Assembly: GCF_947495845.1 (NCBI RefSeq)
Contig: NZ_CANMAO010000002.1
Location: 233,367-297,366 of the forward strand
Source: an uncultured Endozoicomonas sp.
Lineage (GTDB): Bacteria; Pseudomonadota; Gammaproteobacteria; Pseudomonadales; Endozoicomonadaceae
DNA: 64,000 bases
Direction of reading: 5' to 3'
In this document: one piece after another, positions 28,936 to 38,757 of the stretch
How the letters are laid out: every line of letters starts with the position of its first letter
How positions within the stretch are numbered: the stretch's first letter is position 1
Program-made: the position numbers and the translations under genes
Notes under the pieces: model-generated
What the model saw: the letters and a program-made list of their open reading frames with translations, nothing else
Told to the model about the DNA's origin: nothing
Databases searched by the model: none

Positions 28936-31014
28936 ATGAGTACAAACTCCGCTACCGGCTTGAATAATTCCGCCCCCTACACTGTTACGACCGACATCAA
29001 GCATCAGACCAACATCGAGCATCAGCCCACTGTCACATACCATTCAAAGTCTACATGTGCAGCCCTTGAAACAGCCACTTTTTTATCGAATGATAAATCT
29101 TATAGAAAGGAAACCTCATTTACATCGATAAATAACCGCAGCACCAGCCCCAATTTTGATGTAGCCATTGAGGTTCAGGAGGACACTGCCCCCCCAACTC
29201 AACAGCAAACCAAAGACTCAAACCTTCGTGCTTCAACACCCCAAGAGACGGTAAAATCCACAAACGAAAACCCCAACACATCAGGCTTCACCGAGGTAAC
29301 GATAGACAATAATACTAGTGAGCCTAATGACGCTACTGAAGGTCTTCAGAATATAGAAAACGGCCTACAATCTCTCAAGAAAGTAATATTTGCACCTGAT
29401 GCCACAGCAGGCAATGAGATAAATGAGCAACTACGAACCAATATTGACAGCCTACTGAACGAGCTTGCAACAATTAAACAAGAAGAGAGTGATGCTCAAA
29501 CCAAACTCTATAAATTCGCGAAGTTCAGCGGCTACTCGCTTTTGGCAGTCTTTGCCGTCGTTAATCTTTACGGCCTTGGAAGTATTTTAACCGCCACTGG
29601 TCAAGCAAATTTTGGAGCGATTGCATTCCGCTCGATTGCGGCTATCGCACCCGCATGTCTCTATTTGGGTAACTTAGGGGCAACTTCAGAGAAACTGAAA
29701 GCGGGCGCCAGCAAGGCAATGGATTTCCTCAAAAACTGTTGCCAACACGCTAACAACCATAACCAGACAGAGGCGCAAACCTCAATCAGTACCTTGGTCA
29801 GTAGACTGAAAAATGCCCCCGAGGTGATGAAAACATCCTTTTTTGCGACACTCGGTTTGGTATACGCGGGCGGGTCAACAATATTGGATGCTTCCAATGC
29901 AAAGGCTGGCACCTTCGAAATATTCAAACTGTGGGGAGCAGGAGATACCGTTGCCAACGCATTATCTTACTTTATGGCGGCGGGCAATGGCCTTGTTGAA
30001 GGTCTCGGTACCCTGGCCTCTGTGGTTCAGGTATTCCGGCTCTATGCTGATCCAATGAAAAAATTGGTCCGTGGAAGCTACCATAGCGAAAACGAACTGA
30101 AAGAGATCGCATCCATGTTGGAGAACCTACACAATCTGGAAGTGGGTCAGGAGGGGTGCATGCGGGACTTTCTGGGCAGTATGACCTCCGCTGAGCGCAC
30201 AAAATACACAGAAATTTGTAGCGACCTCAAAAAAAACAAAAATGACCTGATCAAAGAGCTTAATAAATATCTAAACAATGAAGCTCTAGATAAAGACTGT
30301 TATGGCAGACTAATGGCCGCAATAGAACTGGTGAGTATGGGATTAATTTCAATCTATGTCGGATGGCAATTTGGTTCAGCCTTTTCTGCGGGGCAAAAAT
30401 TGAACCATTATAAAAATAGCTTGACCGCCTACCCTCTGGGGAAAAATGTAATGGAAACCCTGAGTTACTTCCTTCAGGGATCCGCTTTCTCTAATTACCC
30501 TATAGAAATTCTCAAAAAAATATATCAAACATTGAAAAAAATGCTTACCACGGGCATAGAGTGGCCAAAAACCGGGCAGGAGTGGGGAACAAAGGGCATT
30601 CAAATATTATTTCTTATAGCTCCAATATCCTATGCCATCGTTGCCCAGGGTGGAGCAGATGCATTACGTGAAGTCATCAATAAGGAGCATGAGTTAGGCT
30701 TAAGCTCTTCGACTATCTTATCTGATTGGGTTCCGCCAATGGGGTATGTATTTGATATCACCTTAATTGCCTCACTCTTGAGCTTACTTGGCAAGGCAAC
30801 CTATGACACAGTTAAGCCACTTGCAGAATCCATTGCTACAAAGGTCAGCCTGTGTATGGGCTGCTCAAAGCAGCCGAGCTCAGAAGAGCTTGATAGGATG
30901 GAGGCAGGTCTGCCTTCAAAAGGCAATTCAGACCATAACCCTTTACTCAATAAATCGAACACAGGTTCACAATGCTCGTTCATCAGTAATAAAATGTATT
31001 ATGAGAAAGGTTAA
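28936..31014 (+). CDS. Large membrane protein of unknown function
   Basis: I do not recognise this 692-residue protein. Residues 1-150 are polar, rich in Ser, Thr, Asn and Gln, without a signal peptide and probably disordered. A short coiled-coil-like stretch (about 135-195) is followed by at least six hydrophobic segments in three groups (about 200-250, 300-370, 455-640), with charged helices between them. The C-terminus is polar and cysteine-containing (CMGCSKQ). Codon use is more A/T-rich than in neighbouring housekeeping genes. A long disordered N-terminus before hydrophobic segments is seen in some secreted effectors and translocators, but nothing here proves secretion. The 334 bp upstream hold no recognisable gene. 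Confidence 0.7.
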   Translation: MSTNSATGLNNSAPYTVTTDIKHQTNIEHQPTVTYHSKSTCAALETATFLSNDKSYRKETSFTSINNRSTSPNFDVAIEVQEDTAPPTQQQTKDSNLRASTPQETVKSTNENPNTSGFTEVTIDNNTSEPNDATEGLQNIENGLQSLKKVIFAPDATAGNEINEQLRTNIDSLLNELATIKQEESDAQTKLYKFAKFSGYSLLAVFAVVNLYGLGSILTATGQANFGAIAFRSIAAIAPACLYLGNLGATSEKLKAGASKAMDFLKNCCQHANNHNQTEAQTSISTLVSRLKNAPEVMKTSFFATLGLVYAGGSTILDASNAKAGTFEIFKLWGAGDTVANALSYFMAAGNGLVEGLGTLASVVQVFRLYADPMKKLVRGSYHSENELKEIASMLENLHNLEVGQEGCMRDFLGSMTSAERTKYTEICSDLKKNKNDLIKELNKYLNNEALDKDCYGRLMAAIELVSMGLISIYVGWQFGSAFSAGQKLNHYKNSLTAYPLGKNVMETLSYFLQGSAFSNYPIEILKKIYQTLKKMLTTGIEWPKTGQEWGTKGIQILFLIAPISYAIVAQGGADALREVINKEHELGLSSSTILSDWVPPMGYVFDITLIASLLSLLGKATYDTVKPLAESIATKVSLCMGCSKQPSSEELDRMEAGLPSKGNSDHNPLLNKSNTGSQCSFISNKMYYEKG

Positions 31015-31021
31015 AACATAA

Positions 31022-31092
31022 ATACCCATTCATCTTGAGCGGAGTCAAAGGATAAAACACCACACTTCGACTCCGCTCAGTGTGAACGGTAT
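31022..31092. repeat. Palindromic repeat downstream of the orphan gene
   Basis: TTGAGCGGAGTC and GACTCCGCTCAG are the core arms of a 71-bp imperfect inverted repeat bounded by ATACC and GGTAT. It starts 8 bp after a stop codon and could act as a terminator or be a small dispersed palindromic element. Only one copy was seen in the window. Confidence 0.55.
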
Positions 31093-31253
31093 GAGTATTA
31101 GCGCTTCCCTATACTAGTCATAATGTCCTTACTGCATACAAAAAAATCAGACAGTCGTCTTGTTTATCTTACAGGTCGACTTTTCTTCTACGTAAATTCC
31201 ACCGTTATAGTGATACAATGGCGCCATAATAAACGTACATTGGCAGGCGATTC

Positions 31254-34200
31254 ATGCTTCAAGCAACATCATTTCAACAACAAGCCTTTACGGAACTGCA
31301 GAAGCAACTTAAAGAACGGATTCTGATTCTTGATGGTGCCATGGGCACCATGATCCAAGGTTACAAACTTACCGAAGAAGATTATCGTGGCGAACGATTT
31401 TCTCAACACCCCTGCGATGTCAAAGGCAACAACGACCTGCTGGTTCTGACTCAACCCGACATCATTCAACAGATACATCGAGAGTACCTGGAAGCCGGTG
31501 CCGATATTCTGGAAACCAACACGTTCAACGCCACCACCATTGCCATGGCGGATTACCAGATGGAATCTCTGGTGCCGGAAATCAACCGTGAAGCTGCCCG
31601 GCTGGCACGGGAAGTAGCGGATGAATTTACCCGCAATAATCCGAACCGCCCTCGCTTTGTTGCCGGCGTTCTTGGGCCAACCAATCGAACAGCCTCGATT
31701 TCTCCTGATGTCAATAATCCAGGTTATCGAAACACCAACTTTAATGAGCTGGTCACCGCCTATCAGGAAGCAACTATCGCACTGATTGAAGGCGGTATAG
31801 ACATTCTGTTGATTGAAACCATTTTCGATACCTTAAACGCAAAAGCCGCTATCTTTGCGGTGCGAGATCTATTTGATCGGCTGGGATTTAGCTTGCCGAT
31901 TATGATTTCCGGCACCATTACAGACGCTTCTGGTCGTACATTGTCTGGACAAACGACAGAAGCCTTTTGGAACTCCATAGAACATGCACAGCCAATTTCC
32001 GTCGGCTTAAACTGTGCGTTAGGGGCTTCCGAGCTGCGCCCTCATTTGGAAGACCTTTCGAACTGCGCAAATACCTTTGTCAGCGCCCACCCTAATGCTG
32101 GCCTGCCCAATGCTTTTGGTGAATACGATCAAACGCCGGACGAAATGGCGGAGATTGTCGGTGAGTTTGCCGAATCCGGGCTGGTTAATATTATTGGTGG
32201 CTGCTGCGGTACGTCTCCCGCACATATCAAAGCCATTGCAGACAAAATGGCGACCATTGCTGGTCGCAAAGTTCCAGAAATCCCTGTTGCCTGTCGTTTG
32301 AGTGGCCTTGAGCCCTTTAACATTGATCAGAACTCGCTGTTCGTCAACGTGGGTGAGCGGTGTAACGTCACCGGCTCCGCCCGCTTCAAACGGTTGGTGA
32401 TCGAAGAAGATTACGATACGGCTCTTGAAGTCGCCCTGAATCAGGTGGAAAACGGCGCCCAGGTCATCGACATCAATATGGATGAAGGGATGCTCGATGC
32501 CAAAAAGGCCATGGTCACCTTTTTGAATCTGATTGCTTCTGAACCGGATATTTCCAGAGTCCCCATCATGGTGGATTCCTCCAAGTGGGATGTGATTGAA
32601 GCAGGCCTGCAATGCATTCAGGGCAAAGGTATTGTTAACTCCATCAGCATGAAAGAAGGCGAAGACGCCTTTCGTCATCATGCTCGCCTTTGCCGGAATT
32701 ACGGTGCGGCGGTCGTAGTTATGGCCTTTGATGAAACCGGTCAGGCGGATACCGAAGCTCGCAAAATTGAAATTTGCCAGCGCTCCTACGACATTCTGGT
32801 GAACGACATTGGTTTTCCACCTCAGGATATTATTTTTGATCCAAACATCTTCGCTGTTGCCACTGGTATTGATGAACATAATAACTACGCCGTGGATTTT
32901 ATTAATGCCGCGACGTATATCCGGGATAACCTGCCTCACGCACTGAGCTCCGGTGGTGTCAGTAATGTGTCCTTCTCTTTCCGCGGCAACAACCCGGTTC
33001 GTGAAGCCATTCATGCGGTGTTCCTGTACCACGCCATTAAAGCTGGCCTGACCATGGGCATTGTTAATGCCGGTCAGCTGGAAATCTATGAGGAGATTCC
33101 CAAAGCGCTTCGCGAAAAAGTAGAAGACGTGATTCTCAATCGCTCCGACGATGCCACCGAAGCGCTACTGGCCATTGCAGACCAATTCCGTGAAGGCGGT
33201 TCCTCGGCAAAAAAAGAAGAAGATTTGGCGTGGCGAGAATGGCCGGTGACCAAACGGCTGGAACACTCTCTGGTGAAAGGCATCACTACCTACATTCTTG
33301 AAGACACTGAAGCTGCCCGGTTAGAAGCCAACCGTCCGATCGAGGTGATTGAAGGGCCGTTAATGGACGGCATGAACGTGGTAGGTGACCTGTTTGGCGC
33401 CGGTAAAATGTTCCTGCCTCAGGTGGTTAAAAGCGCCCGTGTTATGAAGCAGGCAGTAGCGCATCTGATTCCATTTATTGAAGCCGAAAAAGGCGGAGTC
33501 AGCCGGTCAAATGGCAAGATTTTAATGGCAACAGTAAAAGGCGATGTACACGACATTGGTAAAAACATTGTCGGTGTCGTGCTGGCCTGTAACAACTTTG
33601 AAGTGGTGGACCTTGGAGTGATGGTGTCCTGTGACACTATTTTAAAAACAGCCGTAGAAGAAAACGTCGATATCATCGGGCTCAGCGGGCTGATTACACC
33701 GTCCCTTGATGAAATGGTGCATGTGGCCAGCGAAATGCAACGCCTGAATATTGAAATTCCGTTAATGATTGGCGGTGCGACCACGTCAAGGGCTCACACC
33801 GCGGTTAAGATAGAACCCCAATTTCAGAATGATCTTGCCATCTATGTGACGGATGCTTCTCGAAGTGTCGGAATTTCTACACGACTGATGAGCGATACTC
33901 TGAAAACGGAACTGGTGCAAGAGACCCGTTCCGAGTACGAGAAAATCCGCATCCGCCACGAAAAACGCAGCAACAAAAGAGCATTACTTTCCTATGAAGA
34001 AGCGCTGGATAATGCCTTTACGCCAAACTGGAAAAACTATGAACCACCAGTGCCTGCTTTTACCGGTGTAAAAACCTTCGAGGACTTCCCTCTATCCGAA
34101 CTGGTGGACTACATTGACTGGACGCCCTTCTTTATGACGTGGGATCTTGCGGGCAAATATCCAAAAATCCTGCAGGATGAAGTGGTGGGTGAAGCGGCCA

Positions 34201-34961
34201 CCAGTCTTTACCACGATGCCCGAGAGATGCTTGATAAATTGGTGAATGAAAAGCTGATTGGTGCTCGAGCGGTGATTGGTTTCTGGCCAGCAAACCAGGT
34301 CAACCGTGATGACCTTGCCGTCTATCAAGATGAGAGCCGTGAAGACGTCGTGTGTCATCTACATCATTTGCGTCAGCAGGCTCCAAAGCCTGAAGATAAA
34401 CCCAACTACAGCCTTGCAGACTTTGTTGCACCGGAATCCACCGGGTTAAAGGATTATGTGGGCGGCTTTATCGTCACTGCCGGTATTGGTGCGGATGAAT
34501 TGGCTAAGCAGTACGAAGATGCCGGTGATGATTACAACAGCATTATGGTGAAAGCACTGGCGGATCGTTTTGCCGAAGCCTTTGCTGAATACATGCATGA
34601 AAAAGTCCGGAAAGACTATTGGGGCTACGCATCCGATGAAACACTAAGCAATGAAGAACTGATCAAAGAGAAGTATGCAGGTATTCGCCCAGCCCCGGGT
34701 TACCCTGCCTGCCCGGATCATACGGAGAAAGAAACGCTCTTTACGTTGCTGAAAGGGGAAGAAAACAGTGGCGTTTCCCTCACTGAGCACTTTGCCATGC
34801 TGCCAGCAGCCAGTGTCAGCGGTTGGTACTTTTCTCACCCGGAAGCCAAGTACTTTGGTCTGGGAAAGATTGATCAAACACAGCTGGAGCCCTACGCAGA
34901 GCGTAAAAGCTGGTCTGTTGACAAGGCAATTCGCTGGTTACGGCCCAATCTGGCAGACTAA
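31254..34961 (+). CDS. metH: Cobalamin-dependent methionine synthase
   Basis: MetH transfers the methyl group of 5-methyl-tetrahydrofolate to homocysteine through cobalamin. At 1235 residues it is full length (1227 in E. coli). Homocysteine domain (about 10-330): [10 protein letters not shown] and the zinc cysteines in [10 protein letters not shown] and GGCCGTSP. Pterin-binding domain (about 360-620): [11 protein letters not shown]. Cobalamin domain (about 660-900): MKQAVAHL cap and [13 protein letters not shown] with the B12-ligating histidine. AdoMet reactivation domain (about 910-1235): [15 protein letters not shown]. No cobalamin riboswitch was recognised in the 239 bp upstream. The last base of its TAA stop is the first base of a family A repeat. 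Confidence 0.97.
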   Translation: MLQATSFQQQAFTELQKQLKERILILDGAMGTMIQGYKLTEEDYRGERFSQHPCDVKGNNDLLVLTQPDIIQQIHREYLEAGADILETNTFNATTIAMADYQMESLVPEINREAARLAREVADEFTRNNPNRPRFVAGVLGPTNRTASISPDVNNPGYRNTNFNELVTAYQEATIALIEGGIDILLIETIFDTLNAKAAIFAVRDLFDRLGFSLPIMISGTITDASGRTLSGQTTEAFWNSIEHAQPISVGLNCALGASELRPHLEDLSNCANTFVSAHPNAGLPNAFGEYDQTPDEMAEIVGEFAESGLVNIIGGCCGTSPAHIKAIADKMATIAGRKVPEIPVACRLSGLEPFNIDQNSLFVNVGERCNVTGSARFKRLVIEEDYDTALEVALNQVENGAQVIDINMDEGMLDAKKAMVTFLNLIASEPDISRVPIMVDSSKWDVIEAGLQCIQGKGIVNSISMKEGEDAFRHHARLCRNYGAAVVVMAFDETGQADTEARKIEICQRSYDILVNDIGFPPQDIIFDPNIFAVATGIDEHNNYAVDFINAATYIRDNLPHALSSGGVSNVSFSFRGNNPVREAIHAVFLYHAIKAGLTMGIVNAGQLEIYEEIPKALREKVEDVILNRSDDATEALLAIADQFREGGSSAKKEEDLAWREWPVTKRLEHSLVKGITTYILEDTEAARLEANRPIEVIEGPLMDGMNVVGDLFGAGKMFLPQVVKSARVMKQAVAHLIPFIEAEKGGVSRSNGKILMATVKGDVHDIGKNIVGVVLACNNFEVVDLGVMVSCDTILKTAVEENVDIIGLSGLITPSLDEMVHVASEMQRLNIEIPLMIGGATTSRAHTAVKIEPQFQNDLAIYVTDASRSVGISTRLMSDTLKTELVQETRSEYEKIRIRHEKRSNKRALLSYEEALDNAFTPNWKNYEPPVPAFTGVKTFEDFPLSELVDYIDWTPFFMTWDLAGKYPKILQDEVVGEAATSLYHDAREMLDKLVNEKLIGARAVIGFWPANQVNRDDLAVYQDESREDVVCHLHHLRQQAPKPEDKPNYSLADFVAPESTGLKDYVGGFIVTAGIGADELAKQYEDAGDDYNSIMVKALADRFAEAFAEYMHEKVRKDYWGYASDETLSNEELIKEKYAGIRPAPGYPACPDHTEKETLFTLLKGEENSGVSLTEHFAMLPAASVSGWYFSHPEAKYFGLGKIDQTQLEPYAERKSWSVDKAIRWLRPNLAD

Positions 34962-35153
34962 TACCAATGTCGCTTTTAAATTATGGAGTGAGCAAGTTAT
35001 TTTGGGCGACTGGGCAATACCCGAGGGCATAAAGGCGAAGAGACGAGTCATAGCCTTTATGCCCTCGGGTAGTAGCTATGGCGAGGAACTTCAACGCAGA
35101 TCCAGTCGGTCAAAATGGCTGCGCAGCCCATAATTTAAAAGCAGAATTGGTAT
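34961..35153. mobile_element. MITE-like repeat, family A, copy 2 (193 bp, longest)
   Basis: Begins ATACCAATGTCGCTTTTAAA on the final A of the metH stop codon and ends with GCAGAATTGGTAT. The reverse complement of the right end starts ATACCAATTCTGCTTTTAAA, giving imperfect terminal inverted repeats of about 50 bp. This copy alone has both halves of an inner stem (ACCCGAGGGCATAAAGGC and GCCTTTATGCCCTCGGGT). It fills most of the metH-MATE interval. Confidence 0.85.
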
Positions 35154-35273
35154 AATATCCCTCAGGGGCAGGCACTCTGCCCCGCTTATTTTCAGAGAAT
35201 GATGATCAAACTGAAACCAATCCTCCATTTTCTTATCTAAAGCTCATCAAGCCATTAGCAGGTAGGAGTCAGC

Positions 35274-36599
35274 TTGAAACATCGGCTAACCACCATCATC
35301 AAATTGGGATTACCCATCATGCTGGCCATGCTCTCTCAAAGCATGATCAATCTGGCAGATGCGGCGTTAGTGGGTCCCCTTGGTGAAGCCGCTTTGGCTG
35401 CCGTGGGTGCCGGCAGTTATGCCAATTTTGTTGCATTATCCTTACTGGCAGGCCTTTCCGCCGGGATTCAAGCTCAAGTAGCTCGAAGAGATGGCGCCGG
35501 GCGAACAGCAGAATGCATTGTCCCGATCAATCATGGATTATTACTTTCAGTGTTATTTGCATTGCCAGTGAGCCTGCTGTTAGCCAGTGCTGCCCCCTGG
35601 TTACTGAACCTGATCTATCACTCAAACACCGCTTCCTTCACCAGCGATGCCACGGCTTACTTTCAGATACGTGTGTTGTCGCTGCCTGCGGCGGCGATGA
35701 TCCTGTCATTTCGGGGGTTCTGGAATGGCGCGGGTCAACCCAGATCATTTCTTTATCTTTTGGTGATCACTCATATCAGCAACGTTGCGATCAGCTATTT
35801 GCTCATCTATGGGAACTTTGGCTTGCCGGCATTAGGCGTTAAAGGCGCCGCATTAGGTACCCTAATTTCGATGTACCTTTGCGCCCTCCTTAACTTCATC
35901 AAGGTAAAGCAACAAACAAAAGCCAGTGGCTTATTATCGCAATGGGGCAACCTGTCATCCTTTAAACGACTGGTGCAACTGATCATCCCCGACTCACTGC
36001 AGCAAACCTTATTCGCTTTGGGAATGATGCTGCTGTTCGCTATGGTTGCCAAAATGGGGACATCCGCCATGGCGGTGGCCCATGTATTGATGAATATTTC
36101 GTTGGTATTGATCCTGCCCGGACTCGGACTGGGGATGGCTGCCAACACACTGGTCAGCAAAAGTCTGGGCGCTCATGAGCCTGAACGAGCATGGCAATGG
36201 GGGCAGGAAACCATGTATACCGCTTCTGCCAGCTTGCTCCTGCTCAGCCTGCCATTACTGCTGATGCCTGAGACAGTGCTTGCTCTCTTTCTGCATAATC
36301 CGGCATTAGTTCAACTTGGAAAAATACCGCTGCAACTCACCGGCATCGGATTAATACTGGACGCGCCCTCTCTGGTTTTTATTCAGGCATTACTGGGCGC
36401 TGGTGCTAATCGAGTAGTTTTATACATTCGTTTCTTATTGCAATGGTTGCTGCTACTGCCCGTCTGTTGGCTGATTGGGCCAGAGCTGGGGCTGGGGCTG
36501 ACCGCCTTTTGGGCAGTCACCACTATTCAACGGTTAATCAGTTCCATCAGTTTTATGGCCGTATGGAATGCCCGAAAGTGGAGCCGGATTTCGATCTGA
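35274..36599 (+). CDS. MATE-family multidrug efflux transporter
   Basis: Twelve-helix MATE transporter of 441 residues, probably coupling drug export to Na+ or H+ influx at the inner membrane. The N-terminal IKLGLPIMLAMLSQSMINLADAAL and the repeated GAGSYANF / LVSKSLGAHEPERAW elements are those of the DinF/NorM superfamily. The start is a TTG, supported by AGGAG five to six bases upstream. Substrate is unknown. Family A repeats lie on both sides: one 120 bp before the start, and one that begins on the last base of its TGA stop. Confidence 0.88.
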   Translation: MKHRLTTIIKLGLPIMLAMLSQSMINLADAALVGPLGEAALAAVGAGSYANFVALSLLAGLSAGIQAQVARRDGAGRTAECIVPINHGLLLSVLFALPVSLLLASAAPWLLNLIYHSNTASFTSDATAYFQIRVLSLPAAAMILSFRGFWNGAGQPRSFLYLLVITHISNVAISYLLIYGNFGLPALGVKGAALGTLISMYLCALLNFIKVKQQTKASGLLSQWGNLSSFKRLVQLIIPDSLQQTLFALGMMLLFAMVAKMGTSAMAVAHVLMNISLVLILPGLGLGMAANTLVSKSLGAHEPERAWQWGQETMYTASASLLLLSLPLLLMPETVLALFLHNPALVQLGKIPLQLTGIGLILDAPSLVFIQALLGAGANRVVLYIRFLLQWLLLLPVCWLIGPELGLGLTAFWAVTTIQRLISSISFMAVWNARKWSRISI

Positions 36600-36776
36600 T
36601 ACCAATGTCGTTTTAAAATTTTGGAGCGAGCAAGTTATTTTGAGCGACTGGGCAAGGCGAAGAGACGAGTCATAGCCTTTACGCCCTGTGGGTGGTAGCT
36701 ATGGCGAGGAACTTCAACGCTGATCCAGACGGTCAAAATAGCTGCGCAGCCCATAATTTAAAAACAGAATTGGTAT
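36599..36776. mobile_element. MITE-like repeat, family A, copy 3 (178 bp)
   Basis: Runs from the final A of the MATE gene stop codon to 3 bp before the stop codon of the convergent lipoprotein gene, so it is the whole intergenic region. Left end ATACCAATGTCG, right end GAATTGGTAT. It keeps only the right half of the optional inner stem (GCCTTTACGCCCTGTGGGT). Confidence 0.85.
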
Positions 36777-36779
36777 AAC

Positions 36780-37178
36780 TCAAGACTTGTAGATATCCAG
36801 AATGATATTACAGGAATCGGTATTCAGTGATTTGTCACAGGTAATGACCACCGCTGATTCGCAGGTTTGAACCACACCTGAGTACATAATTGCGCGAGCA
36901 TCATCGGTCATTGCGGCACTGTCTTGAAAACCAGCATTGCGTACCAACTCTTCATGGGTATTATTAACGCAACGCTCATAGGCTTTCTGTACCACAAGAT
37001 TATCGGAAAGTAGCTGAATTTCATCGATAACAACGCTGGACTCAACCTGCCCACAACCGCTCATGACGAGAGCCAGAAAACCTGGGAGCACAAAACGAAG
37101 CAAGGAGGAATCAACATATCGAAAGTGACACAGACGAAAAGCAACGGTGATTATTTTTATCATTATTATATGTCTCAC
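36780..37178 (-). CDS. Small putative lipoprotein, function unknown
   Basis: No family recognised. Up to 132 residues with a hydrophobic stretch LLRFVLPGFLALVMSGC that resembles a lipoprotein signal; the lipobox would be M-S-G-C, with Met at -3 being less usual. The mature part would be about 90 residues with four or five further cysteines (ERCVNN, QTCESAVVITCD, DSCNIIL), suggesting disulfide bonds in the periplasm. The first codon in frame is GTG at 37178 and an ATG lies at 37163; neither has a clear ribosome site. Convergent with the MATE gene. Confidence 0.55.
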   Translation of the reverse strand: MRHIIMIKIITVAFRLCHFRYVDSSLLRFVLPGFLALVMSGCGQVESSVVIDEIQLLSDNLVVQKAYERCVNNTHEELVRNAGFQDSAAMTDDARAIMYSGVVQTCESAVVITCDKSLNTDSCNIILDIYKS

Positions 37179-37206
37179 GGTTTACCAAGCGGTTTCTTTT
37201 GCCCAT

Positions 37207-37255
37207 TAAGTACCCGGCCATATGGAATCGAATATTTCATAGGGCTGGGTACTTA
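37207..37255. repeat. Inverted repeat (13-bp arms) upstream of the lipoprotein gene
   Basis: TAAGTACCCGGCC and GGCTGGGTACTTA are matching arms (one mismatch) around a 23-bp A/T-rich centre. It sits just upstream of the minus-strand lipoprotein gene and 140 bp from a family B element; it may be a REP-like unit or part of that gene's promoter. Confidence 0.5.
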
Positions 37256-37395
37256 TCCTTGGGCTAATATCCTTACTTAGCAGAACGCTGAAACCGTCAC
37301 GAATACTAACAGTTTAAATAACCATCAACAGCAAAGTCGGTCACAAATTTACGATCGCTAAACAGGTAGCTGAGGCACTCGTGCTGACCACGGGG

Positions 37396-37558
37396 TAATT
37401 ATTGACCTTGCCGGAAACATATTTCGTACATAGTTGGCCAAGCTCTCTGCAAGGCGCAACGACGGCAGTATACATAAGCTATGTGTCCAGAGTTGCAAGG
37501 CAGCCTGAGGTGCTGATCAATAAGTCAGAAAATATGAATTCAGCTGGTCAACTACTTA
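37396..37558. mobile_element. MITE-like repeat, family B, copy 1 (163 bp)
   Basis: Shares its length and much of its sequence with the element at 48744-48906 in inverted orientation. Common blocks are CTCTGCAAGGCGCAAC, AGCTATGTG...AGAGTTGCAA and AGTCAGAAAATATGA. The right end GGTCAACTACTTA is the inverted form of the TAAGTAGTTGACC terminus; the left end here is diverged (TAATTATTGACC). It lies in the otherwise empty 500 bp before azlC. Confidence 0.75.
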
Positions 37559-37684
37559 CAATAGCGATTACTCAAATTTACCAGCAATAAAACTTATTCC
37601 CTTCACTGATGTCAAACCTATTAAACTTGTGGGACTCAATCATTTCTTCTAATCAATCATTTCTTCTAAGGGTGGCATCCAGCC

Positions 37685-38404
37685 ATGAATCAGGCTGAAT
37701 ACGTTCAATATTCAAGCGGCAACGACAAGGTAAAAGCCTTTATAAAAGGGGCTATCGCCATACTACCGATTAGTGTTGCCGTTATCCCCTGGGGGATTTT
37801 AACCGGCTCTTTGGCCATTGAGTCAGGCCTTGACCCACTGCAAAGTCAGGGGCTATCTGCCATTATCTTTGCCGGCGCGGTGCAACTGGCGATCATGGGC
37901 ATGATTCAAGCCGGAGCTGGGATCGCCAGTATTCTTGTTTCGGTACTGTTTATTACTTCACGGCACTTTCTTTACTCTATGGTGATGCGCAGCCAGATCA
38001 GTTCGCTCCCCCTTCGCTGGCGACTTTCTCTGGGCTTTCTATTAACCGATGAGTTGTTTGCCATCGCCAACCCCGGGCAGCATCCTAAGTTTGATCGCTG
38101 GTATGCCTTGGGGGGTGGTCTGTTTTTCTATTTGGGCTGGAACATCGCTACCCTGGTCGGCATTATCGCCGGCGAACAGATAGACGACCTTGATAGCCTT
38201 GGGCTTGATTTCGCCATCGCCGCCACATTCATTGCATTAATAATACCCATGATAAAAAAGGGTTCTCTGCTGCTTTGCGTGCTCACGGCCACGGTGGTTT
38301 CAATTATCAGCGAATACCTTCACTTTCAACCCAGCCTTTTGATTGCAGTGCCCGTGGCCATGTTGGTTGGTTTTCTGTATGCGCGTTCTTTTGAGGGGGA
38401 GTAA
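37685..38404 (+). CDS. azlC: Branched-chain amino acid exporter, AzlC subunit
   Basis: Large subunit of an AzlCD/YgaZH-type exporter for valine and other branched-chain amino acids. The 239-residue membrane protein contains the family blocks GILTGSLAIESGLDPLQSQG, SAIIFAGAVQLAIMGM, SRHFLYSMVM and LLTDELFAIAN. It is followed after 3 bp by the small AzlD subunit, which supports the pair. The start ATG has no strong Shine-Dalgarno sequence. Confidence 0.92.
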   Translation: MNQAEYVQYSSGNDKVKAFIKGAIAILPISVAVIPWGILTGSLAIESGLDPLQSQGLSAIIFAGAVQLAIMGMIQAGAGIASILVSVLFITSRHFLYSMVMRSQISSLPLRWRLSLGFLLTDELFAIANPGQHPKFDRWYALGGGLFFYLGWNIATLVGIIAGEQIDDLDSLGLDFAIAATFIALIIPMIKKGSLLLCVLTATVVSIISEYLHFQPSLLIAVPVAMLVGFLYARSFEGE

Positions 38405-38407
38405 CGA

Positions 38408-38716
38408 ATGAACACATGGTCCATTCTGTTATGCGTTGCGGTATTAGTTTACGGCAGTCGGTTTCTATTGATGGAGCCATGGTTACCGCTGCGCTTATCT
38501 CAAAACGTGCAACAACTCTTGACCTATTCTGCACCTGCAGTGCTAACCGCCATTGCGACACCCATTGTCTTCTTTCCTGAAAAGCAACTAAGCATTAGTA
38601 TTGATAACCATTATCTGGTAGCAAGCATCATCGTCGTATTATTAGCAAAACTGACGAAAAACACACTCATTACGGTCGTACTGGGAATGCTGTGTTTTGC
38701 GTTACTGCACCGATAA
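38408..38716 (+). CDS. azlD: Branched-chain amino acid exporter, AzlD subunit
   Basis: Small AzlD/YgaH-type membrane protein of 102 residues with about four helices. Typical features are YGSRFLLMEPWLPLRL, a central SAPAVLTAIATPIVFFPE stretch and a final LLAKLTKNTLITVVLGM helix. Directly follows azlC and presumably forms the exporter with it. Confidence 0.9.
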   Translation: MNTWSILLCVAVLVYGSRFLLMEPWLPLRLSQNVQQLLTYSAPAVLTAIATPIVFFPEKQLSISIDNHYLVASIIVVLLAKLTKNTLITVVLGMLCFALLHR

Positions 38717-38724
38717 AAAGCTGA

Positions 38725-38750
38725 CAAAAGGGGAACTAAGTTCCCCTCTA
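38725..38750. terminator. Bidirectional terminator between azlD and the coiled-coil gene
   Basis: AGGGGAAC - TAA - GTTCCCCT forms a perfect 8-bp stem between convergent genes. The minus strand has TTTT after it; the plus strand only a broken T-run. Confidence 0.75.
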
Positions 38751-38757
38751 TTTATGA

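Noticed and set aside
31093..31253. Cobalamin riboswitch upstream of metH
   Set aside because: The interval is too short for the full fold and I could not see the conserved B12-box sequence.
32019..33032. 337-codon minus-strand frame opposite metH
   Set aside because: Lies wholly inside the conserved metH gene; the peptide has no family features.
37402..37590. 62-codon plus-strand frame before azlC
   Set aside because: Coincides with a family B element; no ribosome site and no homologue recognised.
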